DNA of 64,000 bases from Tetrapyrgos nigripes (lineage: Eukaryota > Basidiomycota > Agaricomycetes > Agaricales > Campanellaceae). The DNA lies in NCBI GenBank assembly GCA_013368315.1, contig JAACJM010000064.1, positions 310,001-374,000 of the forward strand. Direction: 5' to 3'. This document shows, piece after piece, positions 33,212 through 45,240 of this stretch (the first letter of the stretch is position 1; each line of letters begins with the position of its first letter). Below the pieces are notes generated by a model, which was not told the origin of the DNA, made no database searches, and saw only the letters and a list, made by a program, of their open reading frames with translations. Position numbers and translations under genes: made by a program.

Positions 33212-35528
33212 ATGTCTTCCAACACACTCTACACTGCTGTTCCTGAACTTGACAGAACCAACTGGAACCTCTGGTCCAAGATGGTGTTTGCCTACATGCA
33301 AAACACCAGCTACAGCCATGTCCTTTTCACCCTTTGCCCTGGAACTGTCCTTGTCAATACTCTTGCTGCATCTGCCCCTGGAACCTCTGGTGGCACTACC
33401 TCTGCCCCTGGAGCTCCTGGTGGTGCAGGTAGCACTGCTGCTGCTGATGAGGCCCTTCCTCACCAGCCTGACAGTGAGAGTACTACTACTACTTCTGCTA
33501 CCTCTAAGGGTGATGGTCCTATCATCTCTGAATACGACATTAAACAATGGGACATGGACAACGACAAAGCCATGGGAGCCATCAAGCTCCGAGTCAATAC
33601 TGACATCTGTCAGGACATCAAAAGTCTCATGACTGCTAGGAAGATGTAGAAGCAGCTCACTAGGGACTTTGGCAAAGCTAGCACTGCCAAGGTCTTCAAC
33701 AACTTCAAATATCTCCTCAATATCACCATCCCTCACAATGCTTGTCCCGGTCCTGCTCTCGAAAAAATCACACTCTTCAAGAAGATGGAGGAAGCCACTG
33801 AAGGGGAAGTCAAAATCCCCATCATGCTCAAGGCCATGATCCTCTTCTCAAAATGTCCTCCTTGATACAACAATCTCGTTGAGAAGGAGACCACAGACAC
33901 TATCAATAACCTTGGCTGGACCAACTTCAGGACTCTTAAAACTGCCATCGTTACAATCTGGGAAGGGAAGGACATCACATCTTCCAGGCCTCAGGCCAGC
34001 CGTCTTACTGCCATCAAACATAGGCCGGGTAATCCCAACTTCAACCAACAGCAGCAGCAGCCACAGCACCAGAATAACAGCACCAGTGGCAGTGGCACTA
34101 ACAGTCAGAACCAGGGTAACCCTAACTGGAAGGGGAAAGGCAAGGCTAAACCTTATCTCTGCTGTGGAGCTCACACTAGAAAGCAGGCTCAAGGCAAAAA
34201 GGGGCAAGTACACATGGCGCAGGGAGGAATCTCTGCTATGGCCCACACTATTGTGGTTGACCAGCCTAGTGTTCAGGATGTACATCATCCATTTTTTCAT
34301 GAAACTGAAAAGAAATTTGACGCATTTTTCCCTGCTACTAAACTTGCTATAAACCTTGCCCGTGATATGAATATCAAGCCTTCTGGTAAGTGTGTCAGAG
34401 TCCTTGAAGATGTCATCATGTCTGATTCCACAGCATCCACCTCTCACACCCCCAGTTGTACTCTTATTGAACGACTCTTTGACAACATCCACTTCCAATC
34501 CTGGTCTGATGGTTGGGGTACCAACTCTGAAAATCAAAACTGAAATGACTGAACACAGCAAAATGTCGCAGTTCAAATGGACAGTGGTATGTTGGAATTC
34601 TCTCAGAACACAGGTGTTACCTTAACAAGGGACACAACAGCTCACACCAGGGGGTTAGGCAGTGTATTTGGTGGGTCAATGGTCTCAGATGCCTTGCCAC
34701 TGAGGGACACTTCGGATCTTGCTTTGAGCAACTGAAGAACGTTGCCAGATCCAGCCACAAATTTGACTGAGGCAGCAACCCATCTTGAGGTGAGGCTCTG
34801 CAATGTGGCAGACCCTCTTCATCACCATGCTTACCTGGTTGGGATGCCTTTTGCACCAGAGACTGCAAGTCATGCACCAAGTGAGGGGGAGTGGTTGCAC
34901 CTCAGCCAAAGGTCTGACAAAATGCTTGGGAACAACGTAATGTCTCTGTCCCCAAGCCTGGATCTTGACGAGATACTGTCACCAAGAAGTTGTTTGCTGG
35001 TATCTTTGCCTGATGCTGACAACAATTATGGTTGGGGAGCTACTCCTAATGGCATGGACAATGGCTACTACAGGTCAGATCTTCTTTCAGATCTTATAAA
35101 TAAATGTACTGATGCACCTTCTTTGGCAGTGTGGATGAGTAAAGCAGACTATGAACATTCTATTTATATATGTCATACTGCTCTTCTGGGTTCTATAAAC
35201 CCTTTTTTTAGATAACAATCTGTACAATAGTCCTCTGGACAACATATATTTATGTGCCTGTGGCACTCTCTATTCTTTGTGCACTAAGTGTAAAGGAAAA
35301 GGAAGATCTGTCCAACGTCATTTTAATGATGGATGGTTACTCGACTCAGGTGCTTCAGCACACTTTATGTTTGATATAAAGGACTTTGCTGAATTGAGTT
35401 ATATTAAACCAATTCTGGTAAAAACTGCCAATGGATCAACAAAAATCACTGCATCCAGAATGGTTCTCCTTACTCAACATAATAGAGTGATTAAATTAGA
35501 TCTGGAAACAACACCTGAGGATGGATAA
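33212..35528 (+). pseudogene. Ty1/copia-like Gag and protease remnant
   Basis: The first frame (MSSNTLYTAVPELD, then TNWNLWSKMVFAYMQ and DIKQWDMDNDKAMGAIKLRV) is a copia-type Gag with the usual N-x-W-x3-M and W-x2-D-x2-A patterns and an Ala/Gly/Ser-rich insertion. It stops at about 33647 and goes on in the same or nearby frames with stops (LFKKMEEATEGEV; QQQQQPQHQNN; GKGKAKPYLCCGAH, a decayed zinc knuckle). Near 35335 GWLLDSGASAHFMFD is the aspartic protease active site of the copia type (DSGA). No copia integrase or reverse transcriptase follows. Several stops and frame changes show it is dead. Confidence 0.75.
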
Positions 35529-35788
35529 TTGCATGAAGAAAAAAGTACACCAACGTGAACATGTTCGTGTCATGAACATGTCTATCAATGACTGGCAGGA
35601 GATCGCAGAAGCGTATGCAGCTTTCCAGGACTTCCAAGCTGCTCTGATGAATGAGCCTACTCAGGAGGATTTTGCCAAGGACCAGGAGTGATGGACATGC
35701 CCTCATGGTCGAAAAATAATTACACTCTGCCAATGATAATGATTGTATCTCCGTCTCTGAGTCTGCCTGTGAAGTAATTGCCTCAGTC

Positions 35789-38700
35789 ATGTCTCCTCCT
35801 GCCCCCTCTACTCCCTCTTCTATTCCTTCTGTTCATCATCCAGTTCCTTGGTGCCACCTCAAATGTTGGGAATGTCGCCTGCCTCACAAGCTGGTAATCT
35901 CCTCCAACAGAAGCTGCTGCCTGACAGTTCCAGTAGAGCTAGAGTCCACATCTAATGCCTCTCTGATCTCTGGCAGTGCGCTCATTGATAGTGGAGCTAC
36001 TAGCATGGGTTATGCCAAGAACTCCATTCCAACTTGGAAACTCCAATGGCCCATTCCTGTCTTCAATGTTGACAGCACCCCAAATGAGGCTGGGGCTATT
36101 ACCGAAATCTTGGATACTGTCCTATGCTTCAAAGACCACTCTGAGCACATCCAACTTGCAGTTACTCAGCTTGGCAGCCAAGACATCATTCTTGGTTATG
36201 GATGGTTATGAGCCCATAACCCAGAGGTAGATTGGGACAATGGTGATGTCAAACTTAGCTAGTGCCCAAGGCAATGCTCCACATATCATGATGAAGTGCA
36301 ACAGGAACGCCAACTACTCCTCTCTACTACTTGTTGCCAATGCCGTGCTCTAGAATGTTGTCGGGAAGGCCCAACTCCTCATGTCCTTGAACTAGATCCT
36401 GGCGAAGATAAGATGAATAGCATTGGAACTTTAGGTTGTGATGACTTCCCTGATGACATCCCTATTGAAGAAGGTGATTGCATATTTGTTGCTTCAGTTC
36501 CTCCAGAGTTGGAATTCATCAATGCAATGAGTACCACTTCTCAACGTCTAGCAGAAGCACATGCTAAGGCCTCAAGGGTGGGACCCTGCAGTAGAGTTAG
36601 TTCCTGACTCTAAACCTGCCAACTGCAAGGTCTATCCACTTGCTCCTAACGAGCAAAAGGCCCTCAACAAGTTGCTTACAGAGAATCTGTCCACTGGTTG
36701 TATTCGTCCCTCTAAATCCCCCATGGCGTCTCCAGTCTTCTTCGTAAAGAAGAAGGATGGAAGCCTCTGACTTGTCCAAGACTATTGTGTGCTAAACAAG
36801 ATGACAATTAAAAACCGTTATCCGTTACCCTTGATTAATGAACTTGTCAACAATCTCAAGGGTGCATGGTACGTTGAGGTTTCAACAATATCTGGATTCG
36901 TGAGGGTGACAAATGGAAGGCAGCTTTCCGCACCAACTGTGGTCTCTTCGAACCCCTTGTCATGTTCTTCGGTCTCACTAACAGCCCTGTGACCTTCCAG
37001 ACAATGATGAATGACATTCTCCATGATCTCATCATGGAGGGTGTTGTATCTGTCTACCTTGACGACATCTTGATCTATACCAAGACTGTTGAGGAGCATT
37101 GTCATGTGACTTGCCTAGTTCTAGACTGGTTGAGGAGCATTGTTGTGTGACTCACCTAGTCCTAGACCAGTTGAGGCAGCACAAGTTATACCTGAGAGCT
37201 GACAAATGCAAGTTCAAGAAGACCTGCATTGAATACCTTGGTGTCATCATCTCCCATAACTGTGTTGAGATGGACCCTGTCAAGGTGTCTGGTGTCGCAG
37301 AGTAGCCTGTGCCTGAGAGCAAGAAGGACGTTTCCTCTTTCCTTGGATTCACCAACTTCTACTATTGGTTCATCCAGGACTTCTCCCATCATGCATGACC
37401 ACTGTTCGAGCTGACCTGGAAAGACGTCAAGTTTGACTGGTCTAAGGATGCTCAGGATGCCTTTAACACCATGAAGTCCCTAATCACCTCCTCCCCTGTC
37501 CTCATTATGCCTGACGACTCTCGTCCATACTGCTTGGAATCAGACAGCTCCGACTATGCTACAGGAGCAGTCTTATCTCAACAGTCCCCAGATGATGACA
37601 AGTGGCATCCAGTTGCATTTTACTCCAAAAGTCTTAATGCTGTTGAACACAACTATGAGATCCATGACAAGGAAATGCTAGCCATCATCTTAGCCCTTGA
37701 AGAGCGGAGACACTTCCTGGAAGGTGGATGCTTTCCTGTGGAAATCTGGACAGATCATAAGAACTTGGAGTATTTCAATTGACGTCAGGCACGATGGTCC
37801 CTGTTCCTCTCCTGTTTTGACTTCCAGTTACATCACTGCCCTGGCTGTACTATGGGCAAGCCTGATGCCTTATCTCACTGACCTGATCATGGTACTGGTG
37901 CTGATGACAATTTAGACATTGTGCTGCTCAAGCCAGAGCTATTCTCAATTGCTGCCATCACTACTGCAGTTGACCTAACTGGTGAAGAAGTCAAAATCCT
38001 CAGAGACGTCTGCTTTGCTGTTCATGAAAATGAGCTGGAAGAACACGTCATGCATGCTGTGCAAGCATTGTGCAAGTCCCATACTTGGTCTATTCATAGT
38101 GCTGAATGGGATGAGCATGAAGGATTGTTGTATTTCCAAGGCAAGATCTATGTTCCCCCTTCCCATGACCTCTGTCATCGCATAGTCTCCCAACACCATG
38201 ACACCAAGGTCACTGGTCACCCTGGATGGTTCAAGACCCTTGAAATTGTCTCACACAACTACTGGTGGCCCCAAATGTCTTGGTACATTGGACAGTACAC
38301 CAATACTTGCAACCTGTGCATGCGACCCAAGACACGTCATTGTCTCCCCATTGGAGAGCTTATCACTTCTGAGACTCCCACTGAACCATGGCAATCAGTG
38401 TCAGTCAACTTCATTGTGGAGCTACCAGAAGCTCATGGGTACAACACAGTCATGGTTGTTGTGGACATGCTTGGCAAGAGAGGTCACTTCCTCCAGACTC
38501 ATACAACAGTTACTGCTGAAGGAGCTGCTCGCATCTACTTCATGGAAGTATGGAAGCACCATGCTCTGACCGTGACCCACACTTCATGTGAGAACTCTGT
38601 AGGATGGCTGGTGTCAAACAGGAACTCTCTACAGCCTATCACCCACAGACAGATGGACAGACTGAACGTGTCAATCAAGAGCTAGAGGGTTACCTGCACC

Positions 38701-39490
38701 AGTGGGTGAGCCAATGACAGGATGATTGGGACGAGTTACTACCCACTGCTGAGTTCTCCTACAACAATAAAATCCATGCATCAACTCAGCAAACTCCCTT
38801 CATGATTGACACTGGTTGGAATCCTCAGATGGGTTTTGAGCCTCACACCCAGCAGTCAAAGATGGAGAATGTCAATGACTTTGTCAATCGGCATAAGTCA
38901 GGCTGGACAGAGGCACAAGCAGCACTCACAAAGGCCAAGTCAGAGTACACCCAATACTACAACCACCGACGCACTCCTGCCCCTGTTTTCGCACCTGGTG
39001 ACAAGGTTTGGCTGAATGGCTCTGACATTAACACAACTCGTCCATCAAAGAAACTCAGTCACCATTGGGTTGGGCCTTACACTGTACTTCAAGAAGTTGG
39101 CAAGGGTGCCTACAAACTGAAACTTCCCCCATCCATGAAACACCTCCACCCAGTCTTCCCCATCATCAAACTTGACTGCTATGTTGAAGACCCTATCTCT
39201 GGTTGAAAACCTGACCCACCTCCTGACCCTGAAATCATTGATGGTGAAGAAGAGTTTGAGGTTGAAGAAATCCTGGATAGTTGTCGATATGGATGTTGGA
39301 AAAAGTTGCAATACCTTGTTTGATGGAAAGGCTATGGACCACAGGATGATTCATGGGAACATGCAGAGGATTTGGTACATGCTCCAAAGGCAGTGGCAGA
39401 CTTCTATACAAGGTATCCTGATGCTGTTAAGATCGTGCAAGTATCTCCAGCTGATCATTCCAGTAACTGGCATGCTGCATCGAGGTTGCC
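35789..39490 (+). pseudogene. Ty3/gypsy chromodomain-type Pol remnant
   Basis: Domains appear in gypsy order: protease (ALIDSGATS near 35980; DIILGYGWL), reverse transcriptase ([54 protein letters not shown] with the YLDD metal-binding box near 37055), RNase H (YCLESDSSDYATGAVLSQQS; EIWTDHKNLEYFN), integrase with an H-H-C-C finger (HRIVSQHH; GHPGWFKT; NYWWPQ; CNLCMRPK) and catalytic core, a GPY-like segment (HHWVGPYTVLQEVGKGAYKL) and a chromodomain (FEVEEILDS; WKGYGPQDDSWEHAEDL). It is broken by many stops, most being TGA where the family has arginine, and by at least one frameshift in the reverse transcriptase. Integration targeting to heterochromatin is known for this chromodomain group; this copy is inactive. 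Confidence 0.9.
37087..37170 (+). repeat. 42-bp tandem duplication inside reverse transcriptase
   Basis: GTTGAGGAGCATTGT.. is present twice in direct succession (about 37087-37128 and 37129-37170), with matching GACT(T/C)(G/A)CCTAGT and CTAGAC(T/C) tails. It follows the YLDD region. The second copy is followed by TTGAGGCAGCAC, the normal continuation. It breaks the reading frame and differs between copies by a handful of transitions, so it is not recent. Confidence 0.8.
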
Positions 39491-39511
39491 ACAGGTCTAG
39501 TAGGGGGGTGA

Positions 39512-39894
39512 TGTAAGGGGACAGTTTCCTTTTCCTTTCTCTTCTCCTTTAGAACTTGTTTGTTCTTGTTTTATCTGGACTCTAATGACTTGTTTACCCT
39601 TGTTTTATCATTTCATCATCCATCATTATTGTTCATCATTCTGATCTCCCATCATTCCACTTTTCTATTACTTCATTGCTACTGTATAGTTTTGCAGATC
39701 TTTTCCCAGGCCTTCATAAAAGTATATATACCCCTTCCCTGCAGGTGAGTATCCTTGAGTTTTTCTCTTTGGATCTCCTCCTGCAGGTGCATAGTATGTT
39801 AGTCTTGTATTGTCTAGCGCTGATTTATATATACTTTGGATCTCCTCCTGCAGTTGTTGAGTGATTGCCTCATGTGTCAGGAGTCGCCCTTACA
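39512..39894 (+). repeat. 3' LTR of the Ty3/gypsy element
   Basis: The repeat starts TGTAAGGGG and ends CGCCCTTACA, so the termini are an 8-bp inverted repeat (TGTAAGGG/CCCTTACA). It is preceded by a purine-rich tract (AGTAGGGGGGTGA, 39498-39511) fit for plus-strand priming, and contains a TATA-rich core (ATAAAAGTATATATACC at about 39715). Length 383 bp. The bases after it are GGTCT, a possible 5-bp target duplication, but the 5' LTR is missing in the window so this cannot be paired. Confidence 0.75.
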
Positions 39895-40310
39895 GGTCTA
39901 GGATTGACAAACTCCTCAAGAGCCTCATCTGAGAGCTTCATCACATGCAACAGTGCGAGTAGTTTGCCAAGCCTTTCACTGACATTATGGACAATGACCT
40001 CCAAGTCCAAAGGTGGGGTTTGATAGTGCTTGAGGATGTTATTATCTTGATCATAGTGTAAGAGGTGAGGGATTTGGACACCAGTTCTTTTTTGAGCTTC
40101 AGTGAAGCTGGGGCCTTTTCTATGAGGCTGAGAGCTCTGGTTTCTATGGTCTAATGCATTAGCATTGTGGTTCATGAATTTGAGTGTAAGACAATATATA
40201 CATACCAGATGGTACATAGAGAATGGTGCAGATTCCCTATTTTGATCAGCCTGATCAGATTCATTGTTCAGAGTAGCCCTTACAAAGAGATTCACCAATC
40301 TGCCTGCCAA
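39895..40310 (-). pseudogene. Unidentified minus-strand open frame next to the LTR
   Basis: A frame of 146 codons from 40310 runs back to the LTR edge. It contains ANALDHRNQSSQPHRKGPSF and VIVHNVSERLGKLLALLHVM, then LSDEALEEFVNPRP, a soluble, charged, gene-like composition. The last codons lie in the LTR, so the retroelement inserted into it or next to its end. It resembles parts of transposon-associated mushroom proteins but I cannot name the family. No zinc finger or catalytic motif is seen. Confidence 0.4.
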
Positions 40311-41920
40311 AAGGAATATGGTAAATGAGGTAGAAGGCTAAGGAGCTTGAGCCTTGAGGTAGTTTTGAAAATCAAAACTCGCAGCAGATGAGGAACTTCG
40401 ACATGCTTTATGGGCAGGAATTGGACAGTTTAGCTTTAAGTACCTTTGACTGCTATTTACATGGAATACTACATCTTCAACAAGGGAGCAACTTCAGAGA
40501 GTCAGCTGGCTGAAGCTCAGGCAGTGCTGTAGTGACACAAGCCAGGGTGCACTGACAAGCGATCAAACGAATGTATCTGATTGAATGAATGTGATGAAGA
40601 CAAGGTCCATCAGTAAAACAGCAAACCAGCTTTTTACAACTTTTATGTGACTTTCCAATTCGCGCTGTACTTTCAAAACACAGGCCTGATTGCTTTTGAA
40701 AGTTGCCTCCTGCTTTCAAAAGTTAAGAAAAGCTGCTAGAAAGCTGCAGGGAAAGCTACTAAATAGGATTAGTAGAACCACATCCTTGTACCTCACATTC
40801 CTAATATTAGTACATTAAAAGAGATATCATTACAAGAGCTATGAGATGGTACATAGAATGGAAAGCATTGCTAGTTGGTACTATAGACATGCCCTTCCAA
40901 CCACCCCTGCATACAATACTGTTGTGCAAACCAATGAAAGTAGATCCCATCATCCTAAATGTACACAGCAGGTTAGGTTTCGATATCAGGTTGTGAAGGA
41001 CAAGCCTACTTACTGAACAAGTATGCTCCTTTTGAAAGATTTTGTCCTATGCCTGAAGAGGGAAATTTCTGCATTAGTATTGATCACTGTCAAAAAGTTC
41101 AAAGGAAACGCACCACAAACTGTTCTTCCAACAGATTACACAACCTCAGTATGCAGCACACTGGATTAGAGGGGACAAGTCAGACATGTTGAAGGGCAAC
41201 CAAAGGGTAAAGTACACACTATCCCTTGTTATCTCCCAACTGACACATTGCAAATATTCAGCTGAGCTGAGAACTTTGTTATGGAAAATAACAGAGCATT
41301 TAGCACTGTTACAAAGATTTAAAAAAAGACACATTTACCATCAGAAAGGCACTGAAAGCAGGCAACGAGATGAGCACAGTGAAAAGACAGCGAAGGTTGG
41401 ACGTGTAAGCGCAGTTGAAGGTCAACACAACATGTGACTGCATTTACTGAAGTTGCGGCTGCATCAAAAGTTTTTCTCTAAGTCCTCACAGAGGGTTGTC
41501 CCCAGTTGGGGCAGTACCTCCAAATGTCCCTACTCCTCCCCTATAGCATCGTCTGGGCAAACTCAGTCAGATTCAGGATACTGTACACTTCGCTCAATCA
41601 ATTACATATGTTAATGCAGGTTTGAGTACGTCTGTTGTATAATTATGATCTATGAGTCTATTTTATGCTTGACATGTAGAAAGTGAGGCTGTTCAGAAAA
41701 GCTTGGTAAAAGTTGTTGAAAAGTGGATGTCATACAGAAAAAAGTAAAACACAGAAAAAGCTTTCTGGAAAAAAGTGGAAGACGGAAAAAGCTTCTGTCA
41801 GAAAAGCCAATCAAAAGGGTTTACAGGAAAAAGTTACCAAAAGCTCTGAAAAGTGGGGAAAAGTCAATTTGCCGTTTTACTGATGTCAACGTGTACTGAA
41901 TGAACCCAGATGAAAAATCC
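40311..41920. other. Repeat-rich interval without a recognised gene
   Basis: Only short, conflicting frames are present. Around 41690-41870 there is a run of imperfect AAAAG(C/T)-rich repeats (GAAAAAGCTTTCTGGAAAAA and variants). A gene is not supported. Confidence 0.4.
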
Positions 41921-42281
41921 TCAGAACATCTGTAGTACCACCCACTGAGATACCAAAAACATCCAAGTCAAGACAACACTATGCACAAAAGCAGGAGGCC
42001 ATCCTGCCAGTGATACACTGGAATTTGACTGACCAGATCTAGTCTGTATTGCAGAATCTGACTGAAGGGTTACACTGACATTTGCAGGTTGATTGGAATC
42101 AGTGGCCTGAGGAGGAGTCAGTGCAGGATCTGGCTGGATGACATCGGAAGTTGACGAAATAGAAGATGTTGGTTCAGGAACAACCAAATCCATCACAGTC
42201 AAGACGTAGCCAACAAGCCTGTTTCCAAAAAAGTTATTATGCAGTATAGGCTTTGGGTCATCGTATTCTGTTCAATCACAG

Positions 42282-43011
42282 TTAGAGCAAATTCAATAAA
42301 TATACGGACAATCGTTTTTTTTTTTCACGAGGGTCGACCTCAAAGGCTCAACGGCACTAGATCGGGGCATCGTTTTGGCCGAGTCCCGGCTTGCCCACAG
42401 GTTACTGTACGCAACAAGTACGCGACCTCACTGAGCACTCTTGATTCCATACTGCTATAGAACTTGTTCTAGATGTAATCATACTTTATTAGGACTACAA
42501 TATGCACAAGTTGCATAGTGGCTGTAGACTATAGTACTTGAGCTCACATTCTGTTTGTAATACCAACACTGTGCGTCTCGAACCTTCTACACTATGTTAC
42601 TGTAGGTACAGCACTAAAATAAACTATAGCAGAGTGAGAATCATGCAAAAGTACATCTTGAGCAGATATTGAGGCAAGGCGAGCTGCCTGGTTGCAAAGC
42701 CGGAAGAGGAAATGAAAGGACTATATGAGCCGGTTTGGAGCTGGTTGTATGAAAGGACTTCGGAGAATGGTGGTTTTGAGGGAATAAGATGCAGGCATTA
42801 GCCGTATTGTCTTGGTTTCGGGAAGACGTGCTTTGAGGCCATCTCTTGATTGTACAAGAGGTTGTTGCAAGCGTGTTGGAGATGATGGTGGTACAACTTC
42901 ATGTTTAGGTAATAGAAGCTGGGGCTCGGCCAAAAGCCTGCCGATGGAGTGCCTTTGACCTGATCAGATTTTTTTTTTTGCGATTCCGTATATTTATGAA
43001 ATCTGCTCTAA
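42282..43011. mobile_element. 730-bp TIR element inserted in the disrupted paralogue
   Basis: The ends are TTAGAGCAAATTCAATAAAT and, at the right read inward, TTAGAGCAGATTTCATAAAT, both continuing ATACGGA and then a poly-T or poly-A tract. The match is about 28 of 32 bases. Alignment of the host gene with its neighbour shows sequence homology stopping at the left edge and resuming at the right. The interior has a 70-codon minus frame of no known type. No clear target duplication is visible; superfamily unknown. Confidence 0.75.
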
Positions 43012-43352
43012 TTCCTGGTCTGTCACCAGGGCCACAAAGGACGGCATTGTGATCTGTGACCTGGCAGTCGTTGGTGAAATTGAGGAAAGAACCCTCAGAG
43101 GTTTTGAAGGTCCAGTTTTCACTGTTGGAGACCAGAGTATCTAAATGGGGTGATGTCAGTATCTAAGTGAGAGAATGGGATGGTCACGACAAAGAAATCA
43201 TCCAAACGCACCTGTGATTGTAGAAGTATACGGACTGATTGTAACAGAAGGAGTATGCTCAGGGAAATAAGGAGCCAGTGTTGTTGCTGAAGGAACATTA
43301 AGGACCCTTTCCTCGATATACATCGTATAGTCTACTCTGTTGAAATGCGTTG

Positions 43353-45047
43353 ATAGGTGGTTTTTGTAATTAAGCGCTAGGAACTGCACCAAAACACAAA
43401 ACCGTATACAAACGTAAATGAGACAAGTGTTCCAAGTAGTCAGAGTACTCAAATTCCCAGTTTACTTGTACTATAAGTACTTTTGATTGGGGTTTTTCAA
43501 TGAAGTTAGTGCTTAGCATGTGACACAATAAACACAAGTTTAACACCAAGGGGATCAACAAGTCCCTAAAATCAAACACTTGTAGGCCACAGTTGCCTTA
43601 AAATCAACACTTAATAGACCAGAAGGTCAACACAAAGATCACAGTTATAACCCCAAAGATGTCCAATTTTAAAACTCTATTATCTCCAACACAAATGTTT
43701 ATACTCATAACAAGTGCAGTTAAGTTTGTTTAGAAGCTTTAGTCCATGTTTCACATCCTCTACTATTGCTAGCGAGATCCGATACTCTACAGTACATGGC
43801 TTGGGTAGCTACTTGTAATATCTGGTCCTTTTTATACTACTCGCAGCTACAACTATACAGTTACCTATTTCTTTTCGAAGTCTGCTAAAAGGTACGTAGA
43901 GAAACTATAAAACAAATTGAAAAGTCCACTAGCGAGTTCTACCTATTTCCTCATAAGTAAAGACTTGCTTATTAGGATATACAGAAACTGTGCAATATTA
44001 TCTAAATATTCGTAGGAACTTTCTTCAGTTCCCTTTGTAGGCCGTCTGGTGTTTTCGTGTACTGTCCTGGTTAGTGAGCATCACATCTATGACTCAGAAC
44101 ACTCCACTTATGACCACTAGGTCCTTCATATGTGTCCTTACGCTAGGGGAATAGGGTTTTCTCATAGTTTCTTTATTCCGTTTAGTTCTCCTTTCTCTTT
44201 TTCTCTGATCTTGCTTTATTCGTGTTCTATGTATTGCCAGCAGTCTACTATTGAGTCCTGCATACAAGTCCAGCTCTTCTGCAGTCCTGTTTGCATACTT
44301 ATTCCTTCCTCAATGCTTTCAACACCTAGCTAGACGATTACTGACAGATTTATCCTTATCTGGAAATAACATTACCTGTTTGGGTTGTATTCCGATCATT
44401 CGGATGTATTGCGACTTAGCGCTTCTGTCACTCATATCTCTGTGTAGAGATGCCTGTCCACTATCCCCTCTGTACTGATGGATAGCTGAACTCTCTGGGA
44501 TCCTGTACATATATACTTTGTCCTACTTTTGTCCATATGTACCTTTTACAGATACTTAAGATTCCCTCGAAGCCGTTTTAGTACTACAGGTTTTACTGAT
44601 ACATAGATCTAGACCTAGCATGATTGTCCGCATGTCCGATCTTAGCGCTGTCTTCTCTGAGTGACCTTTTGGCCGAGGATTGTGTTGCTTACGTGTTCCT
44701 ATGCCCATGAATAGGGGCTACCTCGCATTTCACTGTCCCTTTGGATCATGCTAGCAGTTCTAGTCATTATAATAGGATTTGAAAGCCTTTATAGACTATC
44801 TTTATCATTTGGTGGGTCTGCTATTATAACTCCCAACTCATACATATCTATCATAGTACTTAGAATGAGTTGTTTCTCCATTTGTAAGCACTTAATATTA
44901 TTGTACCGTTGTTTTCTTAGTCCCACTAGGTATTAACTAGCAGTTCAGGGCTCACCCTAGTCCTCTTATTCCCTTAAGAGAACATCAAAACTGATATTAT
45001 GAACCAAAATCCAAGTATGTATACTGTGATTTTGTACAGCGTATCAG
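43353..45047. mobile_element. About 1.7-kb insertion in the disrupted paralogue
   Basis: The neighbour's sequence runs continuously where this copy departs after GTTGAAATGCGT (about 43352) and rejoins at CAATCAGCTTGACAGTAGCA (about 45052). The foreign piece is A/T-rich, with no clear terminal repeats and only short frames, for example 44130-44333 (+). Edges are approximate because the flanking coding sequences have drifted. It may be several events. Confidence 0.55.
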
Positions 45048-45240
45048 TGTTCTACCAATCAGCTTGACAGTAGCAATGCTGGTGTAGGTATATTCTGGCC
45101 CACTGTATATCGATTCGGGTAACTGGCTGGGCATAAAGAACATTATAGTTTGTACAGTTGGGTTTGGGTCAGACAAAAGAGGTTGGTTGGACTGAGTCGA
45201 ATCGTCACAGATTGCAAGGCCATTGGTCAATGAGAAGATT

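Larger units (their letters stand above)
41921..45240 (-). pseudogene. Disrupted paralogue of the secreted protein at 47.2-48.2 kb
   Basis: Three blocks in minus-strand order match the neighbouring gene: about 45240-45048 (signal-peptide end and FFMPSQLPESIYSGPEYTYT), 43352-43012 (DYTMYIEERVLNVPSATTLA; SVTISPYTSTITG; then the NSWTFKTSEGSFLNFTNDC-like part), and 42281-41921 (NRLVGYVLTVMDLVVPEPTS, a Ser/Thr-rich stalk, and the C-terminal hydrophobic VVLTWMFLVSQWVVLQMF, which looks like a GPI-attachment signal). Between them are two foreign insertions of 730 bp and about 1.7 kb. The original protein was probably secreted and GPI-anchored. The 730-bp insertion breaks coding sequence, so it cannot make the whole product. 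Confidence 0.75.

Noticed and set aside
33206..33736. 176-codon frame antisense to the copia Gag
   Set aside because: It is a shadow of the Gag coding frame, rich in Ser/Arg from the complement of the Ala/Gly/Ser insertion, with no domain.
32540..39894. One complete LTR retrotransposon
   Set aside because: The 5' promoter-like repeat and the 3' LTR do not match, and two different protease types are present, so a single intact element is not supported.
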